6,364 bases of DNA from Pseudomonadota bacterium (GCA_021850555.1 JAJZLX010000092.1:1-6364); one strand, 5' to 3'. Counted from the first letter of the stretch, positions 1 through 6,312 are shown. Notes: generated by a model not told the origin, from the sequence alone. Numbers and translations are program-made.

Positions 1-234
1 CATGATCGCATCCGCGAACCCGCGCAGCAGCATGATGCCCGCCAGGATCAGATACATGATCCCGATCTTCTTGTGATCGACCGAGGTCAGCCACTCGGTC
101 CACAGGTACTTCCATTTGCCGAGGTAGGTGATCGCCCCGAGGATCGCCACCACGCAGATCACCATGAAGGCGACCGCACCCATGATGATGGGGTTGGTGT
201 AGGGGATGGCGCTGAGCGTGAGCTTGCCGAACAT
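1..234 (-). CDS. cyoB: Cytochrome bo3 ubiquinol oxidase subunit I, N-terminal part (runs off the window)
   Basis: Only the first 78 codons are present; the gene continues past the left edge. CyoB is the haem-copper subunit of the bo3 terminal oxidase, an inner-membrane proton pump that oxidises ubiquinol and reduces oxygen to water. The fragment starts MFGKLTLS, has a first hydrophobic helix at about residues 17-38, then [20 protein letters not shown] and the start of a second helix ending [10 protein letters not shown]. In E. coli CyoB, R71 and D75 of the RGFAD motif help form the quinol site. Both fall at exactly 71 and 75 here, which argues for a quinol rather than a cytochrome c oxidase. 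The ATG at 234 lies 2 bases after the cyoA stop and follows a good Shine-Dalgarno, so the two genes are translated from one transcript. The haem and copper histidines lie outside the window, so intactness cannot be judged. Confidence 0.96.
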   Translation of the reverse strand, partial: MFGKLTLSAIPYTNPIIMGAVAFMVICVVAILGAITYLGKWKYLWTEWLTSVDHKKIGIMYLILAGIMLLRGFADAIM

Positions 235-236
235 GA

Positions 237-1160
237 TCAATCTCTCCTGAGGGGGCCCGTCTCCCCGCCCGAGGTCAGGGTGGTCGCCGCCATCGCCAGC
301 GCCCGGCCGGCCGAAAGCCTGCCCATGAGAATCTGCGCGAACAGGTCCGGATTCACGTGGGAGAAGTAGGTCACCGGCACGTCCGAGCTCGGCTTATCGA
401 GCGCCAGATACTGCTTGGCGCCAAGGGTCTTTGCGGAGGAGCCGACCTTGGCGAGCCATTGCTTGTAATCGCTTGCCGACATCGCCTTGACCTTGAAGGT
501 CATGCCCGAGAAGCCGCCGCCGCTGAAGTTGGCCGAGATGCCCCGGTAGGTGCCCGGAACGCTCGCCACCAGATTGTCCGCCGTCTGCATGTTCGCCATG
601 GCATAGATCTGGCTGCCGAGCCGCGGGATGAAGAACGAGTTCATGACCGTGGCGGAGGTGATGTGGAACACGACCGGCACGCCGACCGGCATCGCGACCT
701 CGTTGACCGTGGCGATGTGCTGGTCCGGATAGATGAACAGCCACTTCCAGTCCATCGCCACCGCCTCGATGTGCACCGGCTTCTCCTTCGAGGGGATCGG
801 GCGGAACGGATCGAGCTGGTGCGAGGTGCGCCAGCAGATCACGGCAAGAACGGAGACGATCGCGATCGGAATCGACCACATCACCGCCTCGATCTTGTTC
901 GAGTGCGACCACTCCGGCTCATACCTGGCGCGGGTGTTCGAGGCCCGGTAGCGCCACGGAATGACGATCGCCAGCACGATCACCGGTACGACCACCAGCA
1001 GCATCAAGCCGCCGGCCGTCTCGATGATCCAGCGCTCGTCCACTCCGATCGGCCCCTTCGGGTCGAGCAGCGCCCAGTGGCAGCCCCCGAGCAGCAGGGT
1101 CGCGGACAGCGGCAGCAATCGACAGAGTCGTGAGAACCAGGAGCGAGCGGGGCGATTCAT
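237..1160 (-). CDS. cyoA: Cytochrome bo3 ubiquinol oxidase subunit II (lipoprotein)
   Basis: A complete 307-residue protein, close to the roughly 315 of E. coli CyoA. It is the membrane-anchored, periplasm-facing subunit II of the bo3 quinol oxidase. Residues 1-27 form a lipoprotein signal ending LLLGGC, with C27 as the predicted lipidated cysteine. Two transmembrane helices follow at about 45-67 and 92-110, then a cupredoxin-fold domain at about 130-230 with family stretches such as [26 protein letters not shown] and [11 protein letters not shown]. The paired cysteine copper A ligands of cytochrome c oxidase subunit II are absent, as expected for quinol oxidases. The C-terminal part (about 235-285, YKQWL to the NPDLF region) matches the aromatic-rich tail typical of CyoA. 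The ATG at 1160 has no strong Shine-Dalgarno, but it places the signal peptide correctly. It is the first gene of the cyo operon, followed at 2 bases by cyoB. Confidence 0.97.
   Translation of the reverse strand: MNRPARSWFSRLCRLLPLSATLLLGGCHWALLDPKGPIGVDERWIIETAGGLMLLVVVPVIVLAIVIPWRYRASNTRARYEPEWSHSNKIEAVMWSIPIAIVSVLAVICWRTSHQLDPFRPIPSKEKPVHIEAVAMDWKWLFIYPDQHIATVNEVAMPVGVPVVFHITSATVMNSFFIPRLGSQIYAMANMQTADNLVASVPGTYRGISANFSGGGFSGMTFKVKAMSASDYKQWLAKVGSSAKTLGAKQYLALDKPSSDVPVTYFSHVNPDLFAQILMGRLSAGRALAMAATTLTSGGETGPLRRD
242..248 (-). promoter_or_regulatory. Shine-Dalgarno sequence for cyoB inside the end of cyoA
   Basis: On the minus strand the sequence reads AGGAGAG, with 9 bases between AGGAG and the cyoB ATG at 234. 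It lies within the last codons of cyoA, before its TGA at 239-237. This fixes the cyoB start and suggests translational coupling of the two subunits. It is the clearest ribosome binding site in the window. Confidence 0.85.
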
Positions 1161-1336
1161 GATGGGGGCGTCTGAGGGGCCTTTTTTGAACGGCGAGAGG
1201 ATGGCCCCGCCCCTCCGGCAAGTCCTTAGCTCACCCTGAATTCTGCTTAAACTTTCTAAAACACTGCGAACTCACATCGATTGGGCCTTGTTGCACCGGC
1301 GGCGATTTGCCAGGATCGGGGAGAACGTGACGAACA
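1161..1336 (-). promoter_or_regulatory. Intergenic region upstream of cyoA, presumed to hold the cyo promoter
   Basis: This 176-base gap separates the regulator stop (1337) from the cyoA start (1160), both on the minus strand. The most AT-rich part is 1237-1260, which is where a promoter would be expected, but I could not find a -35/-10 pair with a good match and do not name one. A G/C-rich inverted repeat lies closer to cyoA (listed separately). No clear terminator with a T-run follows the regulator gene, so read-through from the regulator into cyo is possible. No FNR-type TTGAT-N4-ATCAA palindrome was seen. Confidence 0.45.
1165..1213 (-). repeat. G/C-rich inverted repeat in the cyoA leader
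   Basis: GGGGCC at 1176-1181 is perfectly complementary to GGCCCC at 1203-1208, and the flanking GGGGC at 1165-1169 can pair with GCCCC at 1209-1213. The structure has a 21-base loop holding a run of six A on the transcript strand, and a 6-base bulge on the cyoA-proximal side. If transcribed, it would be a leader hairpin ending only a few bases before the cyoA start codon. It is not an intrinsic terminator because no U-run follows the stem. Function is unknown; a folding artefact of high GC is possible. Confidence 0.35.
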
Positions 1337-3892
1337 TCACGGCGCAAGCGCCGCTGACATCGCCTCGTCCTCGCTCCAGCGGGCGCCCTCCTCCATGAGC
1401 GCGGCAAGCCGCTCACCCGGCATCGCGTGGCGGAGCCGCTCGAGAATCCCGGCCTGGATCCGCAGCTTGGCCGGGTTGCGGCCCGCGAACTCGGAGGAGA
1501 AGAACGCGTGCGCGTAACCGATGAACCGCGCGGCGCGGTCGAGCTGATTTTGCCTCGCCGCGATCGCCGCCAGGTGCTGCATGCCCCCGGCGAGCAAAAC
1601 GGCGTCGAGCTCGCTCTCGTGCGCCAGCGGCAGCCCCTCGCGCAGAGCCGCGCTCGCCTCGTCTATGGCATCACGGGCGATCAGGTAGCCCGCAAGGTTG
1701 CACAGCGCATGTCCGAGCAACCCCACGCGCCGCGCCAGCCGGCACAGCGAGATCACCTCGCGTGCCAGCGTGATCGCCTCGTCCACGTTCCCCTCGGCGA
1801 ACTCCACCTCGGCCTTGTAGATACGCGCGCGCCAGACCCAGAAATCAGCCTTGGAGCGCTCGCTCGCCTCGAGCGCCTTCTCGAGCAAGGCTCTCGCCGC
1901 GTTGTACTCTCCCGCCACGGTGCGTCCGATCGCGAGGTTGGTCAGGCACTGCGAGAAGCTCTTCGGCTGGGTGCTCGCCGACAGCAAGGCGCAGGCCTCC
2001 TGCAGTGCCTCGAGTCCCTCGGCGAACACGCCGGTGCGCACCAGATTGAGCCCGTAGCAGCTGAGCGCGCGCCCCAGATCGAGCGGCTCGCCCACTTCCC
2101 GCAAGAGCGTCACGGCACGCCGCAGCGCCGGCACGGCGCGCCCGCGCGGCTCGCCGGTCGAGAGAAATCCGTAGCCGTACCAGAGCCTCGCCTCGAGCGC
2201 CTTCGGGGTGCTCGGCCCGAGCGCCTTCGTGGCCCGCTCCAGGCGCGCCCGGCCTTCCTGCGCAAGAGACATCAGGTACCACAGCAGGTACGAGGCCGAC
2301 GCCAGCTCGACCCCCAATGCCGAATCACCATCCGGACCGAATGCCCAGTCGAGCGCCACCCGGATGTTGCCGATCTCCGGCGCCTGCCCCTCGAGCCAAC
2401 GGACCGATGGCATGCGCTCCCAGAGCGTGAGCCCCTCGCACAGGTGGCTTTGAAAGAACTGCGCATGCAGGCGGGCGAGCGGGCCGAATTCCCCGCTGTC
2501 GGCGAGCTTCTCCATCGCATAGGCGTGCGTCGTCTCGAGCAGGCGGTAGCGGCGCGCATCGCCCGCGGCATCGGCCACCACCAGCGACTTGTCGACGAGC
2601 TCGGCGATCCGGCCGACCACTTCCCATTCCGGCAGTCCGGAGTCCGCCACCACGCTGCCGGCGGCCTCCAGGCTGAAACTGCCCGCGAATACCGCCAGCC
2701 TCCGCAACACCATCCGATCCGGCTCGGCGAGCAGCCGATGGCTCCAGTCGAGCGTTGCGCGCAGCGTCTGATGGCGCGGGAGCGCTGTGCGGCGCCCGCC
2801 CGTGAGCACGTGGAAACGCACATCCAGCCTCTGCGCCAGACCCTCGATCCCGAGCGCCGCCGAGCGCGCGGCCGCGAGCTCGATGGCAAGCGGAATCCCG
2901 TCGAGACGCCGGCAGATCGTCACCACCGTGGCCGCGTTACGCTCATCCAGGGTGAACTGCGGATCGGCCGCGCGGGCTCGGGCCACGAACAGCCGCACCG
3001 CATCGTGGCGCTCGGCCGCGGCGAGTCCGGTCGCATCCTCCGCGGGAAACTCCAGCGGCCGCAGCCGCAGGATGCACTCGCCTTCGATGCCGAGCGGCTC
3101 CTGGCTGGTGGCGAGAATGCGCACCTGCGGGGCCGCGTGCAGCAGCGTCTCGGCCTCGCGGGCGGCCGCCTGGATCAGGTGCTCGCAGTTGTCCAGCACC
3201 AGCAGCAACTGCCGGCCGCGCAGCGCCGCGGCAAGCCGCTCGGCCGTCCAGCGGCCCGCGCCGCTTTGCAGGCCGAGCGCCGCATGCACGGCGCTCGCCA
3301 CCAGCTCCGCATCGGTGAGCGGCGCCAGCTCCGCGAGCCACACCCCGTCGGGAAACTCCTGCAGCGCATCACGCGCCGCCTCCAGGGCAAGCCGCGTCTT
3401 GCCGATGCCGCCGGTGCCGGCCAGGGTGAGCAGCCGGTTGTGGCGCAGCAACTCCCGCACCGTGGCAAGCTCGGTTTCTCGTCCGATGAAGTCCGAGACG
3501 GCCGCCGGCAGGTTGGTGGGCGGCGCCCGCACGAGGGTGCCGTCCCCGGGCGCCCCACCGTGCTCGTCCACGACCCGCACCTGACCGGTGAAGCGATAAC
3601 CGCGCAGCGGCACGGTGAGAATGAGATTGCGGTCCTCGCCGAGCGCCTTGCGCAGGGCCGAGATCTGCACCTGGATATTGCTCTCCTCGACGACGATGCC
3701 GGGCCAGGCCCGGGCGAGAAGCTCCTCCTTGCTGACGAGTTCCCCGCCGGCCTCGATCAGGACGAGCAGAACGTCGAACGCGCGAGAGCCCAGGGCAACG
3801 GGCGCATCATCGACGCGCAGCTCTCGCTGCCGGATGAGGAGTCGAAAGCGTCCGAATTCGAGACAAGCAGCGCCTCGCGCAATACGGTGCAT
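1337..3892 (-). CDS. Transcriptional regulator: OmpR-type winged helix fused to a STAND/NB-ARC-like ATPase and TPR-like tail
   Basis: An 851-residue cytoplasmic regulator. Residues 11-103 form an OmpR/CadC-type winged helix: FGRFRLLIRQREL, LGSRAFDVLLVLIEAGGELVSKEELL, the recognition-helix region VEESNIQVQISALRKALG, and the wing PLRGYRF. A linker of only about 30 residues leads to the ATPase: Walker A GTGGIGKT (159-166), Walker B LLLVLDN (229-235), ATSQEP (261-266), GIPLAIELAAAR (332-343) and RHQTLRATLDWSHRLL (373-388). A further helical/winged segment spans about 390-465, then TPR-like repeats to the C-terminus. In this family ligand or partner sensing by the tail is thought to gate ATP-dependent switching of the DNA-binding head; the signal here is unknown. 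There is no receiver domain, no membrane helix and no BTAD domain as in SARP/AfsR proteins. I chose the ATG at 3892 because the longer frame uses a GTG at 3925 inside the divergent gph gene, and a TATACT box sits just before 3892. The target could be the cyo operon downstream, itself or gph; this is inference. Confidence 0.9.
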   Translation of the reverse strand: MHRIARGAACLEFGRFRLLIRQRELRVDDAPVALGSRAFDVLLVLIEAGGELVSKEELLARAWPGIVVEESNIQVQISALRKALGEDRNLILTVPLRGYRFTGQVRVVDEHGGAPGDGTLVRAPPTNLPAAVSDFIGRETELATVRELLRHNRLLTLAGTGGIGKTRLALEAARDALQEFPDGVWLAELAPLTDAELVASAVHAALGLQSGAGRWTAERLAAALRGRQLLLVLDNCEHLIQAAAREAETLLHAAPQVRILATSQEPLGIEGECILRLRPLEFPAEDATGLAAAERHDAVRLFVARARAADPQFTLDERNAATVVTICRRLDGIPLAIELAAARSAALGIEGLAQRLDVRFHVLTGGRRTALPRHQTLRATLDWSHRLLAEPDRMVLRRLAVFAGSFSLEAAGSVVADSGLPEWEVVGRIAELVDKSLVVADAAGDARRYRLLETTHAYAMEKLADSGEFGPLARLHAQFFQSHLCEGLTLWERMPSVRWLEGQAPEIGNIRVALDWAFGPDGDSALGVELASASYLLWYLMSLAQEGRARLERATKALGPSTPKALEARLWYGYGFLSTGEPRGRAVPALRRAVTLLREVGEPLDLGRALSCYGLNLVRTGVFAEGLEALQEACALLSASTQPKSFSQCLTNLAIGRTVAGEYNAARALLEKALEASERSKADFWVWRARIYKAEVEFAEGNVDEAITLAREVISLCRLARRVGLLGHALCNLAGYLIARDAIDEASAALREGLPLAHESELDAVLLAGGMQHLAAIAARQNQLDRAARFIGYAHAFFSSEFAGRNPAKLRIQAGILERLRHAMPGERLAALMEEGARWSEDEAMSAALAP

Positions 3893-3900
3893 GATTTGCG

Positions 3901-3906
3901 AGTATA
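3901..3906 (-). promoter_or_regulatory. -10 box of the regulator gene, almost at its start codon
   Basis: TATACT on the minus strand matches 5 of 6 bases of the sigma-70 -10 consensus. Only 8 bases separate it from the ATG at 3892, so transcription would begin at or within about 4 bases of the start codon. There is no room for a Shine-Dalgarno sequence. No recognisable -35 lies 16-18 bases upstream, so an activator may be needed, or the promoter may be weak. It supports the shorter start for the regulator. Confidence 0.55.
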
Positions 3907-3908
3907 GC
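3903..3908 (+). promoter_or_regulatory. Possible -10 box for gph, overlapping the divergent one
   Basis: TATAGC on the plus strand matches 4 of 6 consensus bases and shares its TATA with the -10 box of the divergent regulator. It ends 4 bases before the gph ATG at 3913. Initiation would then fall at or just inside the start codon, so either transcription starts slightly early, the true gph start is the ATG at 3928, or the gph promoter lies elsewhere inside the regulator 5' region. Weak evidence. Confidence 0.25.
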
Positions 3909-3912
3909 GCCC

Positions 3913-4569
3913 ATGCGACCCACACTCATGATCTTCGACCTCGACGGCACCCTCATCGACAGCGCCGCGGACCTCGCGCATGCGGTCAACGCGATGCTCG
4001 GCGAACTCGGCGGCGAGCCGCTGCCGGAAAGCGACGTGCGCACCATGATCGGCGACGGCATGGCAAAGCTGGTGGCGCGCGCGCTCGCCGCCCGGGGCTG
4101 CGACCAGACGGACCCCGCCGCCGCGCAGCGCTCCTTCCTGCGCCACTACGAGTCCGAGCCGGTGCGCGCCACCGTCGCCTATCCCGGCGTGCGCCCGGCG
4201 CTCGAGCTGCTGCGCGGACATGCCACCCTCGCGGTATGCACCAACAAGCCGGCGCAGCTGGCCGGGGTGATCCTCGAGAAGCTGCGCCTTGCGCAATACT
4301 TCACTCGGATCTGGGGCGGCGATTCGCTGCCCTTCCGCAAGCCGGATCCGAGGATACTGCGCGCGATACTGCAGACATTCGCCGTGGCGCCGGAGGCGGC
4401 CCTGATGATCGGGGACAGCGAGGTCGACGCCCAGGCCGCTCAGGGAGCCGGCGTGCCGCTGGTTCTCATGACACACGGCTACCGGCGCGGACCGGTACAG
4501 GACATCCCCTGCCTTGCCGCGATCGATGATTTCGCGCAGCTTACCGCCATGGTCGGATCACTCCCTTAG
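3913..4569 (+). CDS. gph: Phosphoglycolate phosphatase (HAD superfamily, Gph type)
   Basis: A 218-residue soluble HAD hydrolase, the normal length for Gph. It removes phosphate from 2-phosphoglycolate, formed for example during repair of oxidatively damaged DNA ends; related HADs act on other small phosphate esters, so the substrate is inferred. All four HAD motifs are present: motif I DLDGTLIDS with nucleophile D9 and acid/base D11, motif II CTNKP with T110, motif III lysine K143 in FRKPDP, and motif IV GDSEVD at 167-172 for Mg binding. A helical C1 cap lies at about 18-85 (from SAADLAHAV to HYES). The ATG at 3913 keeps the whole first beta strand (TLMIFDLD); an in-frame ATG at 3928 is an alternative. 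No Shine-Dalgarno is visible. It is divergent from the regulator with 20 bases between starts and convergent with the downstream methyltransferase, so it is probably transcribed alone. Confidence 0.9.
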   Translation: MRPTLMIFDLDGTLIDSAADLAHAVNAMLGELGGEPLPESDVRTMIGDGMAKLVARALAARGCDQTDPAAAQRSFLRHYESEPVRATVAYPGVRPALELLRGHATLAVCTNKPAQLAGVILEKLRLAQYFTRIWGGDSLPFRKPDPRILRAILQTFAVAPEAALMIGDSEVDAQAAQGAGVPLVLMTHGYRRGPVQDIPCLAAIDDFAQLTAMVGSLP

Positions 4570-4580
4570 AGTGGATTTTC

Positions 4581-4605
4581 CCGGGACACCGCAGGTACGT
4601 CCCGG
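4581..4605. terminator. Inverted repeat between convergent genes, possible transcription end
   Basis: CCGGGAC (4581-4587) and GTCCCGG (4599-4605) form a perfect 7-bp stem with an 11-base loop, 12 bases after the gph stop and about 55 bases beyond the methyltransferase stop. Neither strand has a U-run directly after the stem, so it is not a textbook intrinsic terminator. A second imperfect hairpin (CGCAG 4619-4623 with CTGCG 4642-4646) lies beside it. The position between convergent genes favours a role in ending or protecting transcripts, but the evidence is weak. Confidence 0.35.
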
Positions 4606-4660
4606 TCGGCTCGCGCCTCGCAGCGCCGGGGGAAGCCCGCCCTGCGGCCGCGCGCCTGAA

Positions 4661-5419
4661 CTACGGTTGCCCGTAAAACACCAGCGTACGGTACGGAAAG
4701 ACGACCTTGCCTCCGTCCTGATGCCTCTGGAACACCCGGCGCAGGCCTTCGATCAGCGGCTCGTGCTGCGGCTCGCCCGGCTCCGGCGCATAGGAGGAGG
4801 ACATGAGCCGCCCCTGCAGGCCCTGCAGATCGAACACCTGACGGTTGGCGAAAACCGCGCGCTGCGGTACGCCGCCGAAGAACTCACCGATGCTCTGTTC
4901 CTGCGCGCGAAGGCTCCTCACCCGCTCATACTCCGGCGCATGGCGTCGAAGCAGCGCGTCATAGTCGGCGAGAAACGGCGTCGGCTCCTCGGGCGGCTCG
5001 TTCCAGATGAGCGCCGCCCAACCCCGGGCCGCCAGGATACGAACGGCCTCACGGCGCGCGCGCGCGGGCTCGAACCAGTGGAAAGCCTGCCCGGCGACCA
5101 CCAGTCCCACACTATGCGCCTCGAGAGTGCTCGCTTCGGCCGTGCCCGCCACGCTCACGAAGCCCCCGCGGGCACCGAGCAGCTTCTCGGCGGCGCCGCG
5201 CATCTTGGGATTGGGCTCGACCGCGAACACCTGCGCACCGGCATCGAGCAGCAGGGCCGTGAGGATACCCGTGCCCGAGCCGAGATCGGCGACCTTGCAG
5301 CCGCGACCCAGGCCACAACGCCCGCGCAGCAGATCGATCGCCTCGAGCGGATAGCTCGGCCGGTACTTGACGTAATTGTCTACGCGGCTCGAGAACCGCC
5401 CGGTCGAATCGAGAGCCAT
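4661..5419 (-). CDS. Class I SAM-dependent methyltransferase, substrate unknown
   Basis: A 252-residue soluble protein with a Rossmann-fold methyltransferase domain. The opening RFSSRVDNYVKYRPSYP is typical of a Methyltransferase_11-like group. Motif I is VADLGSGTG (43-51), which binds S-adenosylmethionine; the acidic residue ending strand 2 is E68 in AVEPNPKM; the motif around 107-116 reads VVAGQAFHWF, close to the QA-HWF signature of this group, which includes trans-aconitate methyltransferase-like and yeast Crg1/Tmt1-like proteins. The C-terminal half (about 140-252) has no motif that names a substrate. I chose the ATG at 5419, not the longer frame reaching 5575, because the extra 52 residues are low-complexity and basic, overlap the divergent phosphatase gene, and a perfect TATAAT stands 6 bases before 5419. 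It appears monocistronic: convergent with gph and divergent from the phosphatase with 67 bases between starts. Confidence 0.87.
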   Translation of the reverse strand: MALDSTGRFSSRVDNYVKYRPSYPLEAIDLLRGRCGLGRGCKVADLGSGTGILTALLLDAGAQVFAVEPNPKMRGAAEKLLGARGGFVSVAGTAEASTLEAHSVGLVVAGQAFHWFEPARARREAVRILAARGWAALIWNEPPEEPTPFLADYDALLRRHAPEYERVRSLRAQEQSIGEFFGGVPQRAVFANRQVFDLQGLQGRLMSSSYAPEPGEPQHEPLIEGLRRVFQRHQDGGKVVFPYRTLVFYGQP

Positions 5420-5425
5420 GGCGTG

Positions 5426-5431
5426 ATTATA
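5426..5431 (-). promoter_or_regulatory. Consensus -10 box abutting the methyltransferase start (leaderless promoter)
   Basis: A perfect TATAAT on the minus strand is followed by six bases (CACGCC) and then the ATG at 5419. The usual start point, the seventh base after the hexamer, is exactly the A of the ATG, so the transcript is predicted to be leaderless. No good -35 hexamer is present at 16-18 bases upstream, and there is no Shine-Dalgarno. This fixes the translation start and rules against the longer reading frame. Confidence 0.65.
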
Positions 5432-5470
5432 GCCCTGCGCCCACCGGCGGGTCCGGTGCCGCACATGCGC

Positions 5471-5479
5471 TGCTACACT
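5471..5479 (+). promoter_or_regulatory. Extended -10 box abutting the tyrosine phosphatase start
   Basis: TGC followed by TACACT (5474-5479) fits an extended -10 (TGnTAnAnT-like), which can work without a -35 box; none is obvious here. Seven bases (GGCCCGG) separate it from the ATG at 5487, so the transcript would begin at or one base from the start codon. No Shine-Dalgarno is present. It is divergent from the methyltransferase -10 box about 40 bases away. Confidence 0.55.
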
Positions 5480-5486
5480 GGCCCGG

Positions 5487-6209
5487 ATGGACGACTGGAA
5501 CCGCTCGCTCGACTTTCCCTCGCTGCTCAACGCCCGCGACCTCGGCGGCCATCCCACCGTGGACGGCGCACGCACCCGCCGCGGCTCGCTGTTGCGGTCC
5601 GATGACCTGGCGCAGCTGACCTCGGAAGGCCTGCAGTCATTGGTCGATCACGGGGTCGAGACGGTTCTCGATCTGCGCTGGCCCGAGGAAATCGCCCACC
5701 AGCCGAGCCCGGTATCGCAGGTTGCGGGCCTGCGCTACGAGTCGGTCTCTTTGTTTGCCGACAGCCCCGCCCGATGGCGCGAGCTCGGCGGCGGGTGCGC
5801 GAAGGAGCTGCGGAATTGCGCCGCGCTCGAGCACTTGCAGCCGCAGCTGCGCCAGGCCCTCCAGGTCATCGCCGCGGCCTCCGCCGGCACGCTGCTGTTT
5901 CATTGCGTGGCGGGCAAGGACCGCACCGGAGTCATCGCCGCGCTGCTGTTGACCTTGGCCGACGTCGTGCCGGAGGCCATCGCCGCGGACTACGCCGCCA
6001 GCACCGAGCGCCTGCGCGAGGCTTACCTCGCCCGCTACGCCGACGCCGATCGGGCCGCCATCATCGAGGCCGTGCGCTGCCCCGAGGAAGGGGTCTACAA
6101 CATGCTCGCCTGGCTCGGGGATTGCGGAGGGGTGCGCGCCTATCTTCGGCGGATCGGCTTGAGCGAAGCACAGATCGCGCGCCTGCGCGGCCGCCTGCGC
6201 GCCGCGTGA
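5487..6209 (+). CDS. Tyrosine/dual-specificity-type protein phosphatase (MptpB-like family)
   Basis: A 240-residue cytoplasmic-looking protein without signal peptide or membrane helix. The cysteine phosphatase signature HCVAGKDRTG lies at 139-148, with nucleophile C140 and phosphate-binding R146. The N-terminal NARDLGG (15-21), RGSLLRSDDLAQLT (32-45) and TVLDLRWPEEI (59-69) are hallmarks of the Y_phosphatase3 family, which includes Mycobacterium PtpB and Listeria LipA. Family members hydrolyse phosphotyrosine and in some cases phosphoserine/threonine or phosphoinositides; which applies here cannot be told. The tail (about 165-240, from DYAASTERL through the YLRRIGLSEAQIARLR region) is the usual helical end of the family. 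The ATG at 5487 is supported by the adjacent -10 box and by placing the NARDLGG motif at a normal distance. No kinase is nearby. Divergent from the methyltransferase; a functional link is unproven. Confidence 0.9.
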   Translation: MDDWNRSLDFPSLLNARDLGGHPTVDGARTRRGSLLRSDDLAQLTSEGLQSLVDHGVETVLDLRWPEEIAHQPSPVSQVAGLRYESVSLFADSPARWRELGGGCAKELRNCAALEHLQPQLRQALQVIAAASAGTLLFHCVAGKDRTGVIAALLLTLADVVPEAIAADYAASTERLREAYLARYADADRAAIIEAVRCPEEGVYNMLAWLGDCGGVRAYLRRIGLSEAQIARLRGRLRAA

Positions 6210-6245
6210 GATGAAACTGCGAACCAGTAGCGCCTTTTTCGGGCC

Positions 6246-6285
6246 GGTTCAGAGTAGGTTCAGGGCGGGGAAGGCACACTATCCT
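6246..6285 (+). promoter_or_regulatory. Tandem GGTTCAG repeats next to a possible -10 box
   Basis: GGTTCAG occurs at 6246-6252 and again at 6257-6263, a 7-base unit with a 4-base spacer giving an 11-bp period. This is the layout bound by OmpR/PhoB-family regulators. Seventeen bases after GGTTCA (6257-6262) stands TATCCT (6280-6285), 4 of 6 to the -10 consensus, so the second repeat would overlap the -35 position, as in activator-dependent promoters. A related copy, CCGGTTGAGAG at 6290-6300, matches CCGGTTCAGAG at 6244-6254 in 10 of 11 bases. The controlled gene would lie to the right of the window. Plausible but unproven. Confidence 0.4.
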
Positions 6286-6312
6286 CGCACCGGTTGAGAG
6301 CGGACCCCGGAC

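Noticed and set aside
357..1133. A 258-codon plus-strand frame antisense to cyoA
   Set aside because: It is arginine, histidine and aspartate rich with no motif, and fully overlaps the well-supported cyoA.
1337..3892. The STAND-ATPase protein as an antiphage Avs-type defence gene
   Set aside because: Its effector domain is a DNA-binding winged helix, not a nuclease or membrane effector, and no defence or mobile genes are nearby. A transcriptional regulator fits better.
1427..3907. An 826-codon open frame on the plus strand, antisense to the whole regulator gene
   Set aside because: Its product is rich in R, H, Q, E and L without any recognisable domain, which is typical of antisense shadows in high-GC genes. 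The opposite strand encodes a clear multi-domain protein.
4514..5605. A 363-codon plus-strand frame covering the methyltransferase and overlapping both gph and the phosphatase
   Set aside because: It overlaps three supported genes and shows only low-complexity, arginine-rich sequence without domains.
6218..6239. ACTG-loop-CAGT followed by a T-run as a terminator right after the phosphatase
   Set aside because: The stem is only 4 bp and is separated from the T-run by AGCGCC, so it would be too weak to act as an intrinsic terminator.
6211..6297. A 28-codon frame (starting MKLRTSSAFF) one base after the phosphatase stop
   Set aside because: Too short to support, no clear ribosome binding site, and it overlaps the repeat and -10 region that looks regulatory.
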